A stretch of DNA of 64,000 nt, from positions 2,046,001 through 2,110,000 of the forward strand of contig NZ_CP050948.1 in the NCBI RefSeq assembly GCF_019443745.1, written 5' to 3'. The notes beneath the pieces are model-generated. The model was not told the origin of the DNA and did not search any database. It saw nothing but the letters and a program-made list of their open reading frames with translations. Shown piece after piece: positions 56,518 to 64,000 of this stretch. Origin of the DNA: Iamia sp. SCSIO 61187. Its GTDB lineage: Bacteria; Actinomycetota; Acidimicrobiia; Acidimicrobiales; Iamiaceae. The translations under genes and the position numbers were made by a program. Position 1 is the stretch's first letter. Each line of letters opens with the position of its first letter.

Positions 56518-57683
56518 CCGGAGCCACGGGGGCCGTGCCCCCTGATGTCGCTCCCGATGTGGAGCCAGAGGCACCGGACGAGGCCGCCCCGGCACCGATC
56601 GCAGCCGCCCCCGACCTGATGGCCCCCGAGGCGGTCGCCTCCCGACCCGCCCTCGACGCCCGGGTCATCGATGCCCGGCCCCGGCCGAACGTGCACCCCG
56701 GAACCGGGAAGCGCCCGGCGGTGCGGGCGCCGACCACCGACCGGGGGAGCGGGTCGGCCGACTCGGTGCGCATCTACCTGCGCGAGATCGGCCGGGTGCC
56801 GCTGCTCACCGGGCCCCAGGAGGTCGACCTGGCCCAGCGCATCGAGCGCGGCGCCGAGGCCGCCCTCCGGCTCGCCGACCTGGCCGCGGCCGACGGCCTC
56901 GACGCCCTCGGGTTCGCCGAGCGCCGCCGTCTCGAGCGCCAGTGCCGCGACGGCGAGGAGGCCAAGTCCCAGCTGATCCAGGCCAACCTGCGCCTCGTCG
57001 TCTCGGTGGCCAAGCGGTACGTGGGCCGGGGCATGCAGCTCCTCGACCTCATCCAGGAGGGCAACCTCGGGCTGATGCGGGCGGTCGAGAAGTTCGACTG
57101 GACCAAGGGCTTCAAGTTCTCGACCTACGCCACCTGGTGGATCCGCCAGGCCATCACCCGGGCCATCGCGGACCAGTCCCGCACCATCCGCATCCCGGTG
57201 CACATGGTCGAGTCGATCAACAAGGTGCACCGCATCCAGCGCCAGATGCTCCAGGAGCTCGAGCGCGACCCCACCGTCGAAGAGCTGGCGGCCAAGGTCG
57301 ACATGTCGCCGTCGCGGGTGCGCGAGATCCTCCGCATCGCCCAGGACCCGCTGTCGCTCGACTCGCCCGTGGGCGAGGCCGACGACTCGAACCTGTCGGA
57401 CTTCATCGAGGACCTCCAGGCCGAGGCCCCGGCCGACGCCGCCGCCCGCACGATGCTCGTCGATGCCGTGGTCGAGGCCATGAGCGAGCTCAACGAGCGC
57501 GAGCAGCAGGTGGTGCGGCTCCGCTTCGGTCTCGAGGACGGGCAGTCCCGGACGCTCGAGGAGGTGGGCAAGGAGTTCGGTGTGACCCGCGAGCGGATCC
57601 GCCAGATCGAGTCCAAGACGCTCGCCAAGCTCCGCCACCCGCACCGCAGCCAGAAGCTGCGGGACTACCTCGAGGCCGACTGA
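56514..57683 (+). CDS. rpoD: primary sigma factor (RpoD/SigA)
   Basis: 389 aa; ATG at 56514 overlaps the dnaG stop. An acidic/Pro-rich N-terminus (about 1-90) is followed by region 1.2 ([17 protein letters not shown]), region 2 ([18 protein letters not shown] and [17 protein letters not shown]), region 3, and region 4.2 ([21 protein letters not shown]). It directs RNA polymerase to housekeeping promoters, consistent with the TAnnnT boxes throughout the window. A tandem hairpin pair follows the stop. Confidence 0.97.
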   Translation: MTGATGAVPPDVAPDVEPEAPDEAAPAPIAAAPDLMAPEAVASRPALDARVIDARPRPNVHPGTGKRPAVRAPTTDRGSGSADSVRIYLREIGRVPLLTGPQEVDLAQRIERGAEAALRLADLAAADGLDALGFAERRRLERQCRDGEEAKSQLIQANLRLVVSVAKRYVGRGMQLLDLIQEGNLGLMRAVEKFDWTKGFKFSTYATWWIRQAITRAIADQSRTIRIPVHMVESINKVHRIQRQMLQELERDPTVEELAAKVDMSPSRVREILRIAQDPLSLDSPVGEADDSNLSDFIEDLQAEAPADAAARTMLVDAVVEAMSELNEREQQVVRLRFGLEDGQSRTLEEVGKEFGVTRERIRQIESKTLAKLRHPHRSQKLRDYLEAD

Positions 57684-57722
57684 GCCCAGGCCGGCCGGGT
57701 CGGGCGGCGATGGCGCCGCTCG

Positions 57723-57770
57723 GTTCTGTCGCGATGAGCGGTCACGGGTGACGCCTGGCCGCGACAGAAC
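57723..57770. repeat. 48-nt hairpin element, first of a tandem pair
   Basis: GTTCTGTCGCG...CGCGACAGAAC; the stem extends to 13 bp including flanking CG (57721-57772). It lies 40 bp after rpoD and may terminate it. Confidence 0.82.
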
Positions 57771-57793
57771 CGACGGGAGGTCGGGCCAGATCG

Positions 57794-57841
57794 GTTCTGT
57801 CGCGGCACGCGGTCATGGGTGACGCCTGGCCGCGACAGAAC
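57794..57841. repeat. 48-nt hairpin element, second of a tandem pair
   Basis: Same stem and same right half as the preceding unit, differing mainly in the loop (GGTCACGGGTGACGCCTGG versus GGTCATGGGTGACGCCTGG). Start-to-start distance is 71 bp. Confidence 0.82.
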
Positions 57842-57850
57842 CGGGTGGGC

Positions 57851-58009
57851 TCAGTCGGTGAAGGCGCTGACGTCGACGGCGACGCGGTCGGGCCCGGGGT
57901 CGGCCGGGGCGGGGGAGCCGGCGCTGAGGGCCGGCCCTCCGGGGCGCACGAGGCGGATGGCGGCGGCGCCCGCGAGCGCACCGGCGACGAGGGCGAGCAG
58001 GACCTTCAC
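57851..58009 (-). CDS. small membrane protein (52 aa)
   Basis: GTG at 58009, stop at 57851. Begins MKVLLALVAGALAGAAA, a single hydrophobic segment, then RLVRPGGP and a Pro/Asp-rich tail ending DVSAFTD. No family recognised. It sits between the hairpin pair and tRNA-Asn; codon bias (GC-rich third positions) supports coding, but its short length leaves doubt. Confidence 0.5.
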   Translation of the reverse strand: MKVLLALVAGALAGAAAIRLVRPGGPALSAGSPAPADPGPDRVAVDVSAFTD

Positions 58010-58076
58010 CCCGCGAGCATCGCGCGCCGAAGGAGGTGGGGCGGCGGCGGGGGCCCCTGCTACGTTGGCGATTCCT

Positions 58077-58149
58077 TCCGGGGTAGCTCAGCTGGCAGAG
58101 CAGCTGACTGTTAATCAGCTTGTCGTGGGTTCGAGCCCCACCCCCGGAG
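58077..58149 (+). tRNA. tRNA-Asn (anticodon GTT)
   Basis: Cloverleaf with TCCGGGG/CCCCGGA acceptor stem, AGCTCAGCTGGCAGAGC D-arm, anticodon arm CTGACTGTTAATCAG, and T-loop GTTCGAGCC; discriminator G, with CCA encoded at 58150-58152. TACGTT at 58061-58066 is a suitable -10. Confidence 0.96.
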
Positions 58150-58328
58150 CCACGCTGGCGGCGGCAGCAGCGGAACGAGCACCACCGCTCTGCCCGCTGC
58201 CTGCCGCCTCGGCCATCCCTCGCGAGGTCGAAGGTCCCGGCGCCGCACGTCCGATGGCCCCTGCCCCCCGCCGGTCCGGGCCGTCACGATGCGTGAGCGG
58301 GCCAGTCCTCAGAGGGAGGGGTTCAGAG

Positions 58329-59141
58329 ATGCTGACCTACGAACGACAGATGCCGCCCGGGTGGTACCCGGACCCGATGCAGGCGGGGCACCAGCGGGAG
58401 TGGAACGGGCAGCAGTGGATCGGCCCGTCCGTGCCCGTCGGTGGTCAGGAGAAGCGCGGGTTCCCGAAGGTCCTCATCCCGGTGTTCGCCTGCCTGGCGC
58501 TGGCGTTCGTCGCGGTCGTCGGTGGGGCGCTGGCGGGGACGCCCGAGGACGAGGTGGCCACCGTCCGCGCCGATCAGCCGACCACGACCGAGCCGGCGAC
58601 GACCACATCGCCAGACGAGGCGGCAGCAGAGACCGAGGAACCGGCCACCGAGCCGGCCACGACCGAGCCGGCCACGACCGCAGCCCCCACGACCGAGGCA
58701 CCGACGACGGCGCCGCCGGTGACGGAGCCCGAGCGGGAGCAGTACGAAGGGCAGGACCTCTACCGGGTCGGCGAGACGGCGACGTCCGGTGACTTCGACA
58801 TCACGGTCCACACGGTGGAAGACCCGTACATCTCGACCAACCAGTTCGAGGTGCCACCCGACGGTCAGCGGTTCGTCGCGGTCGAGATCACGATCACCAA
58901 CAACACGAGCGAGGCCGAGCCGTTCTCCTCGCTCCTGAACGTCGAGGTGAAGGACAGCGAGAACAGGGTGTGGGATGCGGCGTTCGCCGGGTTCGATCGT
59001 CCGCAGCTCGACGGCCAGGTGGCGCCCGGCGCGAGCGTGCGGGGTTGGGTCACCTTCGGTGTGGGTTCCGACGTGACGGGCCTCGTCATGCGGATCCGCG
59101 GGAACCTGACCGCCACCGGGTCGGTGTTCGCACTCGGCTGA
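58329..59141 (+). CDS. DUF2510 membrane protein with DUF4352-like outer domain
   Basis: 270 aa, ATG at 58329 after a GGGAGGGG Shine-Dalgarno. The N-terminus has the DUF2510 motif PPGWYPDP...REWNGQQW; one membrane segment lies near residues 51-73; then a Thr/Glu/Ala/Pro-rich stalk and a C-terminal immunoglobulin-like domain (VAVEITITNNTSEAEPFS) of DUF4352 type. Probably a surface-exposed protein; role unknown. Confidence 0.85.
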   Translation: MLTYERQMPPGWYPDPMQAGHQREWNGQQWIGPSVPVGGQEKRGFPKVLIPVFACLALAFVAVVGGALAGTPEDEVATVRADQPTTTEPATTTSPDEAAAETEEPATEPATTEPATTAAPTTEAPTTAPPVTEPEREQYEGQDLYRVGETATSGDFDITVHTVEDPYISTNQFEVPPDGQRFVAVEITITNNTSEAEPFSSLLNVEVKDSENRVWDAAFAGFDRPQLDGQVAPGASVRGWVTFGVGSDVTGLVMRIRGNLTATGSVFALG

Positions 59142-59164
59142 TCCCCCACCCGAGGGCGTGACGT

Positions 59165-59200
59165 CACGGGCACGCACCCATCTCGCGGTGCGTGCCCGTG
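59165..59200 (+). terminator. hairpin terminator after the DUF2510 gene
   Basis: CACGGGCACGCACC, 8-nt loop, GGTGCGTGCCCGTG: perfect 14-bp stem starting 23 bp after the stop codon. Confidence 0.75.
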
Positions 59201-59326
59201 CGCGGTCTGACCCCGGCAGCTGCGGGCCTCTGTCCGTCGCCCGTGTCTCCACCCCGACCAGGACCGTTCCGCGAGCGGGTACCGTGCGCCGGTCGACCAT
59301 CGGACCATCGCGAGACGGGTCGACCC

Positions 59327-59400
59327 GGGGCTGTAGCTCAGTTGGTCAGAGCAGGGGACTCATAATCCCTCGGTCGTGGGTTCGATCCCCACCGGCCCCA
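59327..59400 (+). tRNA. tRNA with CAU anticodon (Met elongator, or Ile2)
   Basis: 74 nt: GGGGCTG/CGGCCCC acceptor stem, TAGCTCAGTTGGTCAGAGCA D-arm, anticodon loop ACTCATAAT, T-arm GTGGGTTCGATCCCCAC, discriminator A. CCA is not encoded (CCG follows). It is not an initiator (no three G-C pairs of the initiator anticodon stem with C1 mismatch). Met versus lysidine-modified Ile2 cannot be settled by eye. Confidence 0.9.
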
Positions 59401-59450
59401 CCGAACCGTCCGCGGGCGTGCCGACCCGGGGGTGGGGTAGGCAGCCACCG

Positions 59451-59684
59451 ATGGGCCCGCTCCGCGACCTCGACGATCCGGCGTTCCTGCGGTGGCCGAA
59501 CCTGCAGATGGTGCTGGCGGTCGGGCTGGCGGCGGGATCGGCCAACGGGCTGTGGGACGCCCTCACCCACGGCTGGGCCGGCGTGAACGTGCCGTGGATG
59601 GTCGGGACGGCGCTGTGGGTGCCGCTGGCGCTGGTGGGGCTCCACCTCGTCCTGCGCAGGCGGGCGGGCCGACGGACCCGCTAG
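59451..59684 (+). CDS. small two-segment membrane protein
   Basis: 77 aa, ATG at 59451 with TAGGCA 7 nt upstream. FLRWPNLQMVLAVGLAAG and WMVGTALWVPLALVGLHLVL form two membrane segments with a short GWAGVNVP loop. No family recognised. The stop shares CTAG with the convergent gene's stop. Confidence 0.7.
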   Translation: MGPLRDLDDPAFLRWPNLQMVLAVGLAAGSANGLWDALTHGWAGVNVPWMVGTALWVPLALVGLHLVLRRRAGRRTR

Positions 59685-60250
59685 TCCTCGGTGGGGAGCC
59701 AGCCCTCGCAGCGCTCGAGGAGCCAGCGGCTGACCTCCATGGCCCGGTCGAGCTCGTTGCACAGCAGCTCGCGCTCGCCGACGAAGACCTCCGACAGCGA
59801 CACCTCGACCCGACCCACGATGCCCACGCTGCGGTCGGGGGCGTCGGTCACCGACGCGAAGGAGTCGATGGCCGACACCTCCAACGGCAGGTCGGTGCCG
59901 CCGACGCCGGCCAGGTCGGTGGCCAGCACGAGCAGGTCGGGCCCGCTGGCCAGAGGGGGGAGCGACCACGAGAAGTGCAGCGGGAAGTGGTGGAGGTCCG
60001 GTGGGTCGGCGCCCTCGTCGAGCTCCATCACCAGGTCCTCGAACGAGAGCAGGACCCGCGGGTCGACCTCGAGGGCGAGGTGGATGTCGAGCGGCCCGCC
60101 GCAGGCCTCCTCGGGGTGGAGGTCGACCTCCCACGCCTGGCGCAGCGAGTAGGTCTCCACGAAGTGCCGCTCGTCGTGCACGTGGAAGCCGTGCGCGATG
60201 GCGTGCTCCTTCTGCTCGGCCACGAAGCCGGCGACATCGATGACGGCCAC
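59681..60250 (-). CDS. conserved hypothetical protein
   Basis: 189 aa, GTG at 60250 with GAGGAAGG upstream. No membrane segment. Begins VAVIDVAGFVAEQKEHAIAH and contains RVLLSFEDLVMELDEGADPP and ERELLCNELDRAMEVSRWLL. Acidic, soluble and of normal composition; I do not recognise a family or function. It is convergent with the small membrane protein and diverges from the IMPase gene. Confidence 0.75.
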   Translation of the reverse strand: MAVIDVAGFVAEQKEHAIAHGFHVHDERHFVETYSLRQAWEVDLHPEEACGGPLDIHLALEVDPRVLLSFEDLVMELDEGADPPDLHHFPLHFSWSLPPLASGPDLLVLATDLAGVGGTDLPLEVSAIDSFASVTDAPDRSVGIVGRVEVSLSEVFVGERELLCNELDRAMEVSRWLLERCEGWLPTED

Positions 60251-60339
60251 TCGGGTCCTTCCTCGGGGAGGGCCCAGCCTGCCATGCCACCGGCGAGGCC
60301 CGGAAGCCGTTCCCCCGGCCCCGGCTACGGTCGCACGCC

Positions 60340-61113
60340 GTGACCGACGACGAGCTGCTCGAGGTGCTGGTCGCGGCGTCGGCGGCGATCGCCGAGGCCC
60401 TGTCCTCGACCGACGACTGGGGTGTCGCCGACACCGTGCCGGGCCAGCACCACAGCGACCTGGCGGCCGACGCCGCCGCCCTCGACGTGCTGCAGGAGGC
60501 CGGGCTGGCCGTCTACAGCGAGGAGAGCGGCTGGACCGACCGGCACCAGGGCCTGACCGTCGTGATCGACCCCCTCGACGGCAGCACCAACGCCTCCCGG
60601 GGCATCTCGTGGTGGGCCACGTCGCTGTGCATCGTCGACGAGGAGGGCCCCCGGGTCGCCGTGGTGGACGACCTCGTGCACGGTTCCCGGGCCGTGGCCA
60701 TCCGGGGCCAGGGCGCCCACGTCGACGGTGACCCGGCGGAGGCCAGCGGCTGCGCCGACCTCCGGAGCGCCATCGTCGGACTGAACGGGCTGCCGGCCCG
60801 GCACCTCGGCTGGGCCCAGTGCCGCGCTCTCGGGGCGGCGGCGCTCGACATGTGCGCGGTGGCGGCGGGCCGGCTCGACGCCTTCCTCGACTGCAGCGGC
60901 GACGGCCTGGCCCCGTGGGACTACATGGGGGCGCTGCTGATCTGCCGCGAGGCCGGGGCCACCGTCGTCGCCTTCGACGACCGGCCGCTCCACGACCTGA
61001 CCGCACCGGTCCGCCGCCCGCTGGTGGCCGCCGCGACCCCCGCCCTGGCCACGACGCTGCGCGACCGCTACCGCTCCGTCGGCCCGCTGCCCTGGGGGGG
61101 ATGGGAGCCGTAG
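60340..61113 (+). CDS. inositol monophosphatase family protein
   Basis: 257 aa, GTG at 60340 with TACGGT 8 nt upstream. Metal/catalytic motifs: EES (YSEESGW), DPLDGSTN and PWDYMGALLICREAGA. It dephosphorylates inositol-1-phosphate or related sugar phosphates; in mycothiol producers this feeds inositol supply, though histidinol-phosphate or fructose bisphosphate are alternatives. A NUDIX gene follows after 9 bp. Confidence 0.9.
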   Translation: MTDDELLEVLVAASAAIAEALSSTDDWGVADTVPGQHHSDLAADAAALDVLQEAGLAVYSEESGWTDRHQGLTVVIDPLDGSTNASRGISWWATSLCIVDEEGPRVAVVDDLVHGSRAVAIRGQGAHVDGDPAEASGCADLRSAIVGLNGLPARHLGWAQCRALGAAALDMCAVAAGRLDAFLDCSGDGLAPWDYMGALLICREAGATVVAFDDRPLHDLTAPVRRPLVAAATPALATTLRDRYRSVGPLPWGGWEP

Positions 61114-61122
61114 GCTGCCCCG

Positions 61123-61641
61123 ATGCACCCCGGCCTGCACCGCACCCTGCTCAGGCTGTTCCGCGCCCTGCCCACCGGGGCCCGTCGGCGGGTCGTCCGC
61201 ACCATCGCCCCGTCGTTCACCGTCGGCTCGATGTGCTTCATCGAGAGGCCCGACGGAGCCCTGCTGCTGGTCCGCCACGTCTACCGACGCCGCTGGGGCG
61301 TGCCCGGGGGCCTGCTCGAGCGCGGTGAGGAGCCGGCCGAGGCCGCCGTGCGCGAGGTGCGCGAGGAGGTCGGCCTCGACATCGTCCTCCTCGGCGAGCC
61401 CGCCGTCGTGGTCGACCCCGAGCCCCAGCGGGTGGACATCGTCTACCGGGCGCGCGTCGCCCCCGGCGTCGACTGGCGCGACGCCGCGCCCCGCAGCCCC
61501 GAGATCGGCACGGTCGAGTGGTTCCCACCCCGCGACCTGCCCGAGCTCCAGCACGAGACGGCCGGCGCCTTCGTCGCCCTCGCCCGGGTGCGCGGGGCCG
61601 GCGAGGGCGAGCAGCCGCCCCGCGTCCCGTCGGCCCGCTGA
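61123..61641 (+). CDS. NUDIX hydrolase
   Basis: 172 aa, ATG at 61123 with TAGGCT 6 nt upstream. The Nudix box GGLLERGEEPAEAAVREV plus REEVGLDI is complete (G-x5-E-x7-R-E-x2-E-E-x-G). It hydrolyses a nucleoside diphosphate linked to another moiety; substrate unknown. Confidence 0.9.
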   Translation: MHPGLHRTLLRLFRALPTGARRRVVRTIAPSFTVGSMCFIERPDGALLLVRHVYRRRWGVPGGLLERGEEPAEAAVREVREEVGLDIVLLGEPAVVVDPEPQRVDIVYRARVAPGVDWRDAAPRSPEIGTVEWFPPRDLPELQHETAGAFVALARVRGAGEGEQPPRVPSAR

Positions 61642-61696
61642 GCGCCCGATCGGGGAGGCGACCGCCGGCGCCGTCCCGTAGCGTGCGGTGCTCCGA

Positions 61697-61770
61697 GGGG
61701 GCGTAGCTCAGCTGGAGAGAGCGTCCGGCTTACACCCGGAAGGTCGTCGGTTCGAGCCCGGCCGCCCCCA
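61697..61770 (+). tRNA. tRNA-Val (anticodon TAC)
   Basis: GGGGGCG/CGCCCCC acceptor stem, TAGCTCAGCTGGAGAGAGC D-arm, anticodon arm TCCGGCTTACACCCGGA, T-loop GTTCGAGCC, discriminator A, with CCA encoded at 61771-61773. TAGCGT at 61679-61684 is a suitable -10. Confidence 0.95.
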
Positions 61771-61828
61771 CCACGGTCCCCGCCGGCGCGTCCGGTGGGC
61801 CGGCCCGTCGCGGCTACCGTCGTCGCCG

Positions 61829-61876
61829 ATGCTCACGGCGCCACCCAGGGTGCCGATGGGTGGTCCCGATGGGTGA
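61829..61876 (+). CDS. 15-codon leaderless micro-ORF overlapping the diguanylate cyclase start
   Basis: MLTAPPRVPMGGPDG. TACCGT at 61815-61820 lies 8 nt before the ATG. The stop (ATGGGTGA) overlaps the cyclase ATG at 61869 by 8 nt in another frame, so reinitiation or competition is possible. Confidence 0.4.
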   Translation: MLTAPPRVPMGGPDG

Positions 61877-63185
61877 GGCAGTGGGTGCAGACACGGGTGA
61901 CGCGCACGGGGGCGACCGAGCGCACCCGGGGCCGCCCGCACCGGCGTCCCGGCCGCCGGGCATCGCCGGGACCGGCGTCGACGCCCCTCTGCTCGAGGCC
62001 CTGCTGCCGCACCTGACCGAGTCGCTTATGGTGCTCGACAGGGCGTGGAACGTGAAGGCCAACCTGGCCCCGCCCGGGGGGCTGATCGGTCGCGGCCTGG
62101 GCCTCGGGCTCCACACCCTCGAGGACATGCACCCCGACGACGCCGTGCAGATCCTCGACCTCGGCACGCAGGCGTTCGCGACCGAGCCGGGCTGGGAGGG
62201 GTCGATGGTCGTGCGCATGCAGCGCGGCGACGGCACCTACGGCCGCTACGAGGTCACCGCCATCAACCGCCTCGACGACCCGGCGGTCGCCGGCATGGTG
62301 GTGCGCACCCGGGAGGTGGTGGGTGAGATCGAGCCGCACGTGCCGGGCCTGGAGAACCGTCTGGCGGCCGAGGTGCTGGCCGAGCTGCTGCCGACCGGCG
62401 TGCTGGTGCTCGACCCCAGCGCCCGACCGGTGTACGTCAACGGTGCCGCCTGCGCGACCCTCCGCCGGGAGCCGGCGGAGGTCAAGCGGGACGGGGTGCT
62501 GGCGCTCGTCGCCGAGGAGGATCGCGACCGGATGGCTGCAGTCTTCGGCCGGGTCACCTCGGTGCGCGGCAGGGAGTCGTGCACGGTCCGGCTCGCCGAC
62601 CGCGACGACGTGGTGGAGTGCCGGATGATGTCGCTGGGCGAGCCCGACGTCAGCATCGTCGTGGTGACCCTCGACGACGTGACGGCGCGCCAGGCCGCCG
62701 AGGCGGCGCTCGAGCGTCGGGCCAACCACGACGGGCTCACCGGTGTGCGCAACCGCTCCTCGATCATCGACCTGGTGCGCGACCGCCTCGACGCCGAGGT
62801 CCCGACCGCGGTGGCCTACCTCGACCTCGACGGGTTCAAGCGGGTCAACGACGTCGGCGGCCACGCCGAGGGCGATCGGCTGCTGGTGGCGGTGGCCCAC
62901 GGGCTCCTCCACGGCCAGCCCGACGCCGTCGTGGGACGGATCGGGGGCGACGAGTTCGTGGTCGTTGCACCGGCTCTGGCCGCCGACGTCCTGGTCGACC
63001 AGGTCCGCGGCCTCGTGGCCGGGGTCGAGCGGGCCCGCCTGGCCGGGGTCACCGCCAGCGTCGGCGTCGCCGTGGCCCGGCCGGATGACGGTCCGCGCGA
63101 CGTCCTCCACCGGGCCGACGAGGCGATGTACGCCGACAAGCGGCGGCGCTCGGCCCGCATGGCCCCCGACCAGGTGGGGGGCTGA
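61869..63185 (+). CDS. PAS-GGDEF diguanylate cyclase
   Basis: 438 aa from the ATG at 61869; GTG at 61860 is an alternative. Two PAS-like domains lie at about residues 40-150 and 170-280. The cyclase domain has DLDGFKRVNDVGGHAEGD and intact RIGGDEFVV, with no RxxD I-site evident, so product inhibition may be absent. No EAL domain. It makes c-di-GMP, complementing the bifunctional protein at 20293. Confidence 0.93.
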   Translation: MGEAVGADTGDAHGGDRAHPGPPAPASRPPGIAGTGVDAPLLEALLPHLTESLMVLDRAWNVKANLAPPGGLIGRGLGLGLHTLEDMHPDDAVQILDLGTQAFATEPGWEGSMVVRMQRGDGTYGRYEVTAINRLDDPAVAGMVVRTREVVGEIEPHVPGLENRLAAEVLAELLPTGVLVLDPSARPVYVNGAACATLRREPAEVKRDGVLALVAEEDRDRMAAVFGRVTSVRGRESCTVRLADRDDVVECRMMSLGEPDVSIVVVTLDDVTARQAAEAALERRANHDGLTGVRNRSSIIDLVRDRLDAEVPTAVAYLDLDGFKRVNDVGGHAEGDRLLVAVAHGLLHGQPDAVVGRIGGDEFVVVAPALAADVLVDQVRGLVAGVERARLAGVTASVGVAVARPDDGPRDVLHRADEAMYADKRRRSARMAPDQVGG

Positions 63186-63253
63186 CCGAGCGGTCGCTGC
63201 GCCCTCGGCGAGGGGCCGGGCCTGGTGGGCGCGGCCGTCGGTCGGGGCGGGGG

Positions 63254-63967
63254 TCAGGCGTCGGCGATGGCGGTGGCCAGGGCGATGCGGACCATGTCGT
63301 CGAAGGTGTGCTGGCGGTCCTCGGGGCTGAGGTGCTCGCCGGTGACGATGTGGTCCGACACGGTGAGGAGGGTGAGGGCCCGGGCGCCGGTCTCGGCGGC
63401 GACGCCGTACAGGCCGGCCGCCTCCATCTCCACGGCCAGGATCCCGAGCCCGGCGGCGACCTCGTTGATGGACGGGTCGGGGGCGTAGAAGAGGTCGGAG
63501 CTGAAGACGTTGCCGACCTGCACCGGCACCTCGAGGGCGGCGGCGGCGTCGACCGCGGCCCGGGCCAGGGCGAAGTCGGCCACAGCGGCGAAGTCGTAGC
63601 CCCGGAAGCGGGTGCGGTTGACCATCGAGTCGGTGGAGGCGCCCAGGGCGACCACGACGCTCCGCAGCGGCAGGTCCTCGCGGATCGAGCCGCAGGAGCC
63701 GACGCGCACGAGGGAGCGCACGCCGTAGTGCTGCACGAGCTCGGTGGCGTAGATCGAGCAGGAGGGGATGCCCATGCCGTGGGCCATCACCGAGACGGGC
63801 CGACCCTCGAAGGTGCCGGTGAAGCCCTCGATGCTGCGCACGTCGGTGACGAGCCGGGCGTCGGTGAGGAACGTCTCGGCGATGTGGCGGGCCCGGCGGG
63901 GGTCGCCCGGCATCAGGCAGACGGGCGCGAAGTCGCCGTCGGCGGCGTTGATGTGAGGGGTCGGCAC
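63254..63967 (-). CDS. deoD: purine nucleoside phosphorylase (DeoD type)
   Basis: 237 aa, GTG at 63967 with CAGACT 6 nt upstream. [20 protein letters not shown] at the N-terminus, [21 protein letters not shown], and [14 protein letters not shown] with SDH near the end match the hexameric DeoD class. It cleaves purine nucleosides with phosphate for salvage. Confidence 0.93.
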   Translation of the reverse strand: MPTPHINAADGDFAPVCLMPGDPRRARHIAETFLTDARLVTDVRSIEGFTGTFEGRPVSVMAHGMGIPSCSIYATELVQHYGVRSLVRVGSCGSIREDLPLRSVVVALGASTDSMVNRTRFRGYDFAAVADFALARAAVDAAAALEVPVQVGNVFSSDLFYAPDPSINEVAAGLGILAVEMEAAGLYGVAAETGARALTLLTVSDHIVTGEHLSPEDRQHTFDDMVRIALATAIADA

Positions 63968-64000
63968 CGGGCCAGTCTGGCCTGCGGAGCCGGGACCGGG

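Overview
This window is very GC-rich (about 70% or more by eye) and comes from a high-GC Actinomycetota bacterium. Evidence: a mycothiol-type formaldehyde/S-nitrosomycothiol reductase with its metallo-hydrolase partner, an F420 (deazaflavin)-type nitroreductase, PknB-like kinase, DUF222/HNH, DUF1206, DUF2510 and DUF1295 proteins, dnaG directly followed by a primary sigma factor, and many TAnnnT boxes 6-8 nt before start codons (leaderless mRNAs). The overall flavour suggests Acidimicrobiia, but that is inference. It is ordinary chromosome with one insertion sequence; I see no prophage, plasmid or CRISPR array.

Layout. 1-4.8 kb: truncated TetR regulator diverging from a two-permease/one-ATPase FtsX/MacB-type exporter operon, then a B12-binding radical SAM protein. 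4.8-11.6 kb: SDR, DUF222/HNH nuclease bracketed by 29-bp palindromes, UGT-type glycosyltransferase plus TetR with an operator, phosphotriesterase-like hydrolase, P-loop kinase-like protein, DUF1206 membrane protein. 11.9-16.5 kb: hybrid histidine kinase with a degenerate receiver, coupled through a 15-codon ORF to an intact receiver; ilvD. 16.5-19.6 kb: AAA ATPase, an IS256-family element inserted in a tandem hairpin repeat, and a truncated sigma-factor gene. 19.6-33.7 kb: nitroreductase, PAS-GGDEF-EAL, methylmalonyl-CoA epimerase, SNF2 helicase, TauE-type permease, esterase, enoyl-CoA hydratase, sulfatase, acyl-CoA dehydrogenase. 33.8-36.9 kb: Erm-like rRNA methylase with a probable regulatory leader peptide, Ddn-type nitroreductase, PhoD phosphatase. 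37-46.5 kb: DUF1295, HAD phosphatase, Ser/Thr kinase, DoxX, bacterioferritin with its ferredoxin, mscR plus MBL hydrolase, P450 plus Thr-rich membrane protein, SDR. 46.6-54.6 kb: TetR diverging from a branched-chain-amino-acid-type ABC system built from fused proteins (LivH-LivM; MFS-LivF-LivG) and a membrane-anchored binding protein. 54.7-64 kb: dnaG-rpoD, three tRNAs (Asn, CAU, Val), DUF2510 protein, IMPase, NUDIX, diguanylate cyclase, purine nucleoside phosphorylase.

Most notable: (i) a candidate macrolide-sensing leader peptide (Arg-Leu-Arg motif, alternative pairings) before the Erm-like gene; (ii) a family of exactly 48-nt GTTCTG...CAGAAC hairpins always in tandem pairs with a 70-71 bp period, one pair split by the IS; (iii) the MFS-ABC-ABC fusion; (iv) several micro-ORFs that end at the start codon of the next gene; (v) repeated 29-33 bp palindromes, pairs of which bracket the HNH gene and the IS.
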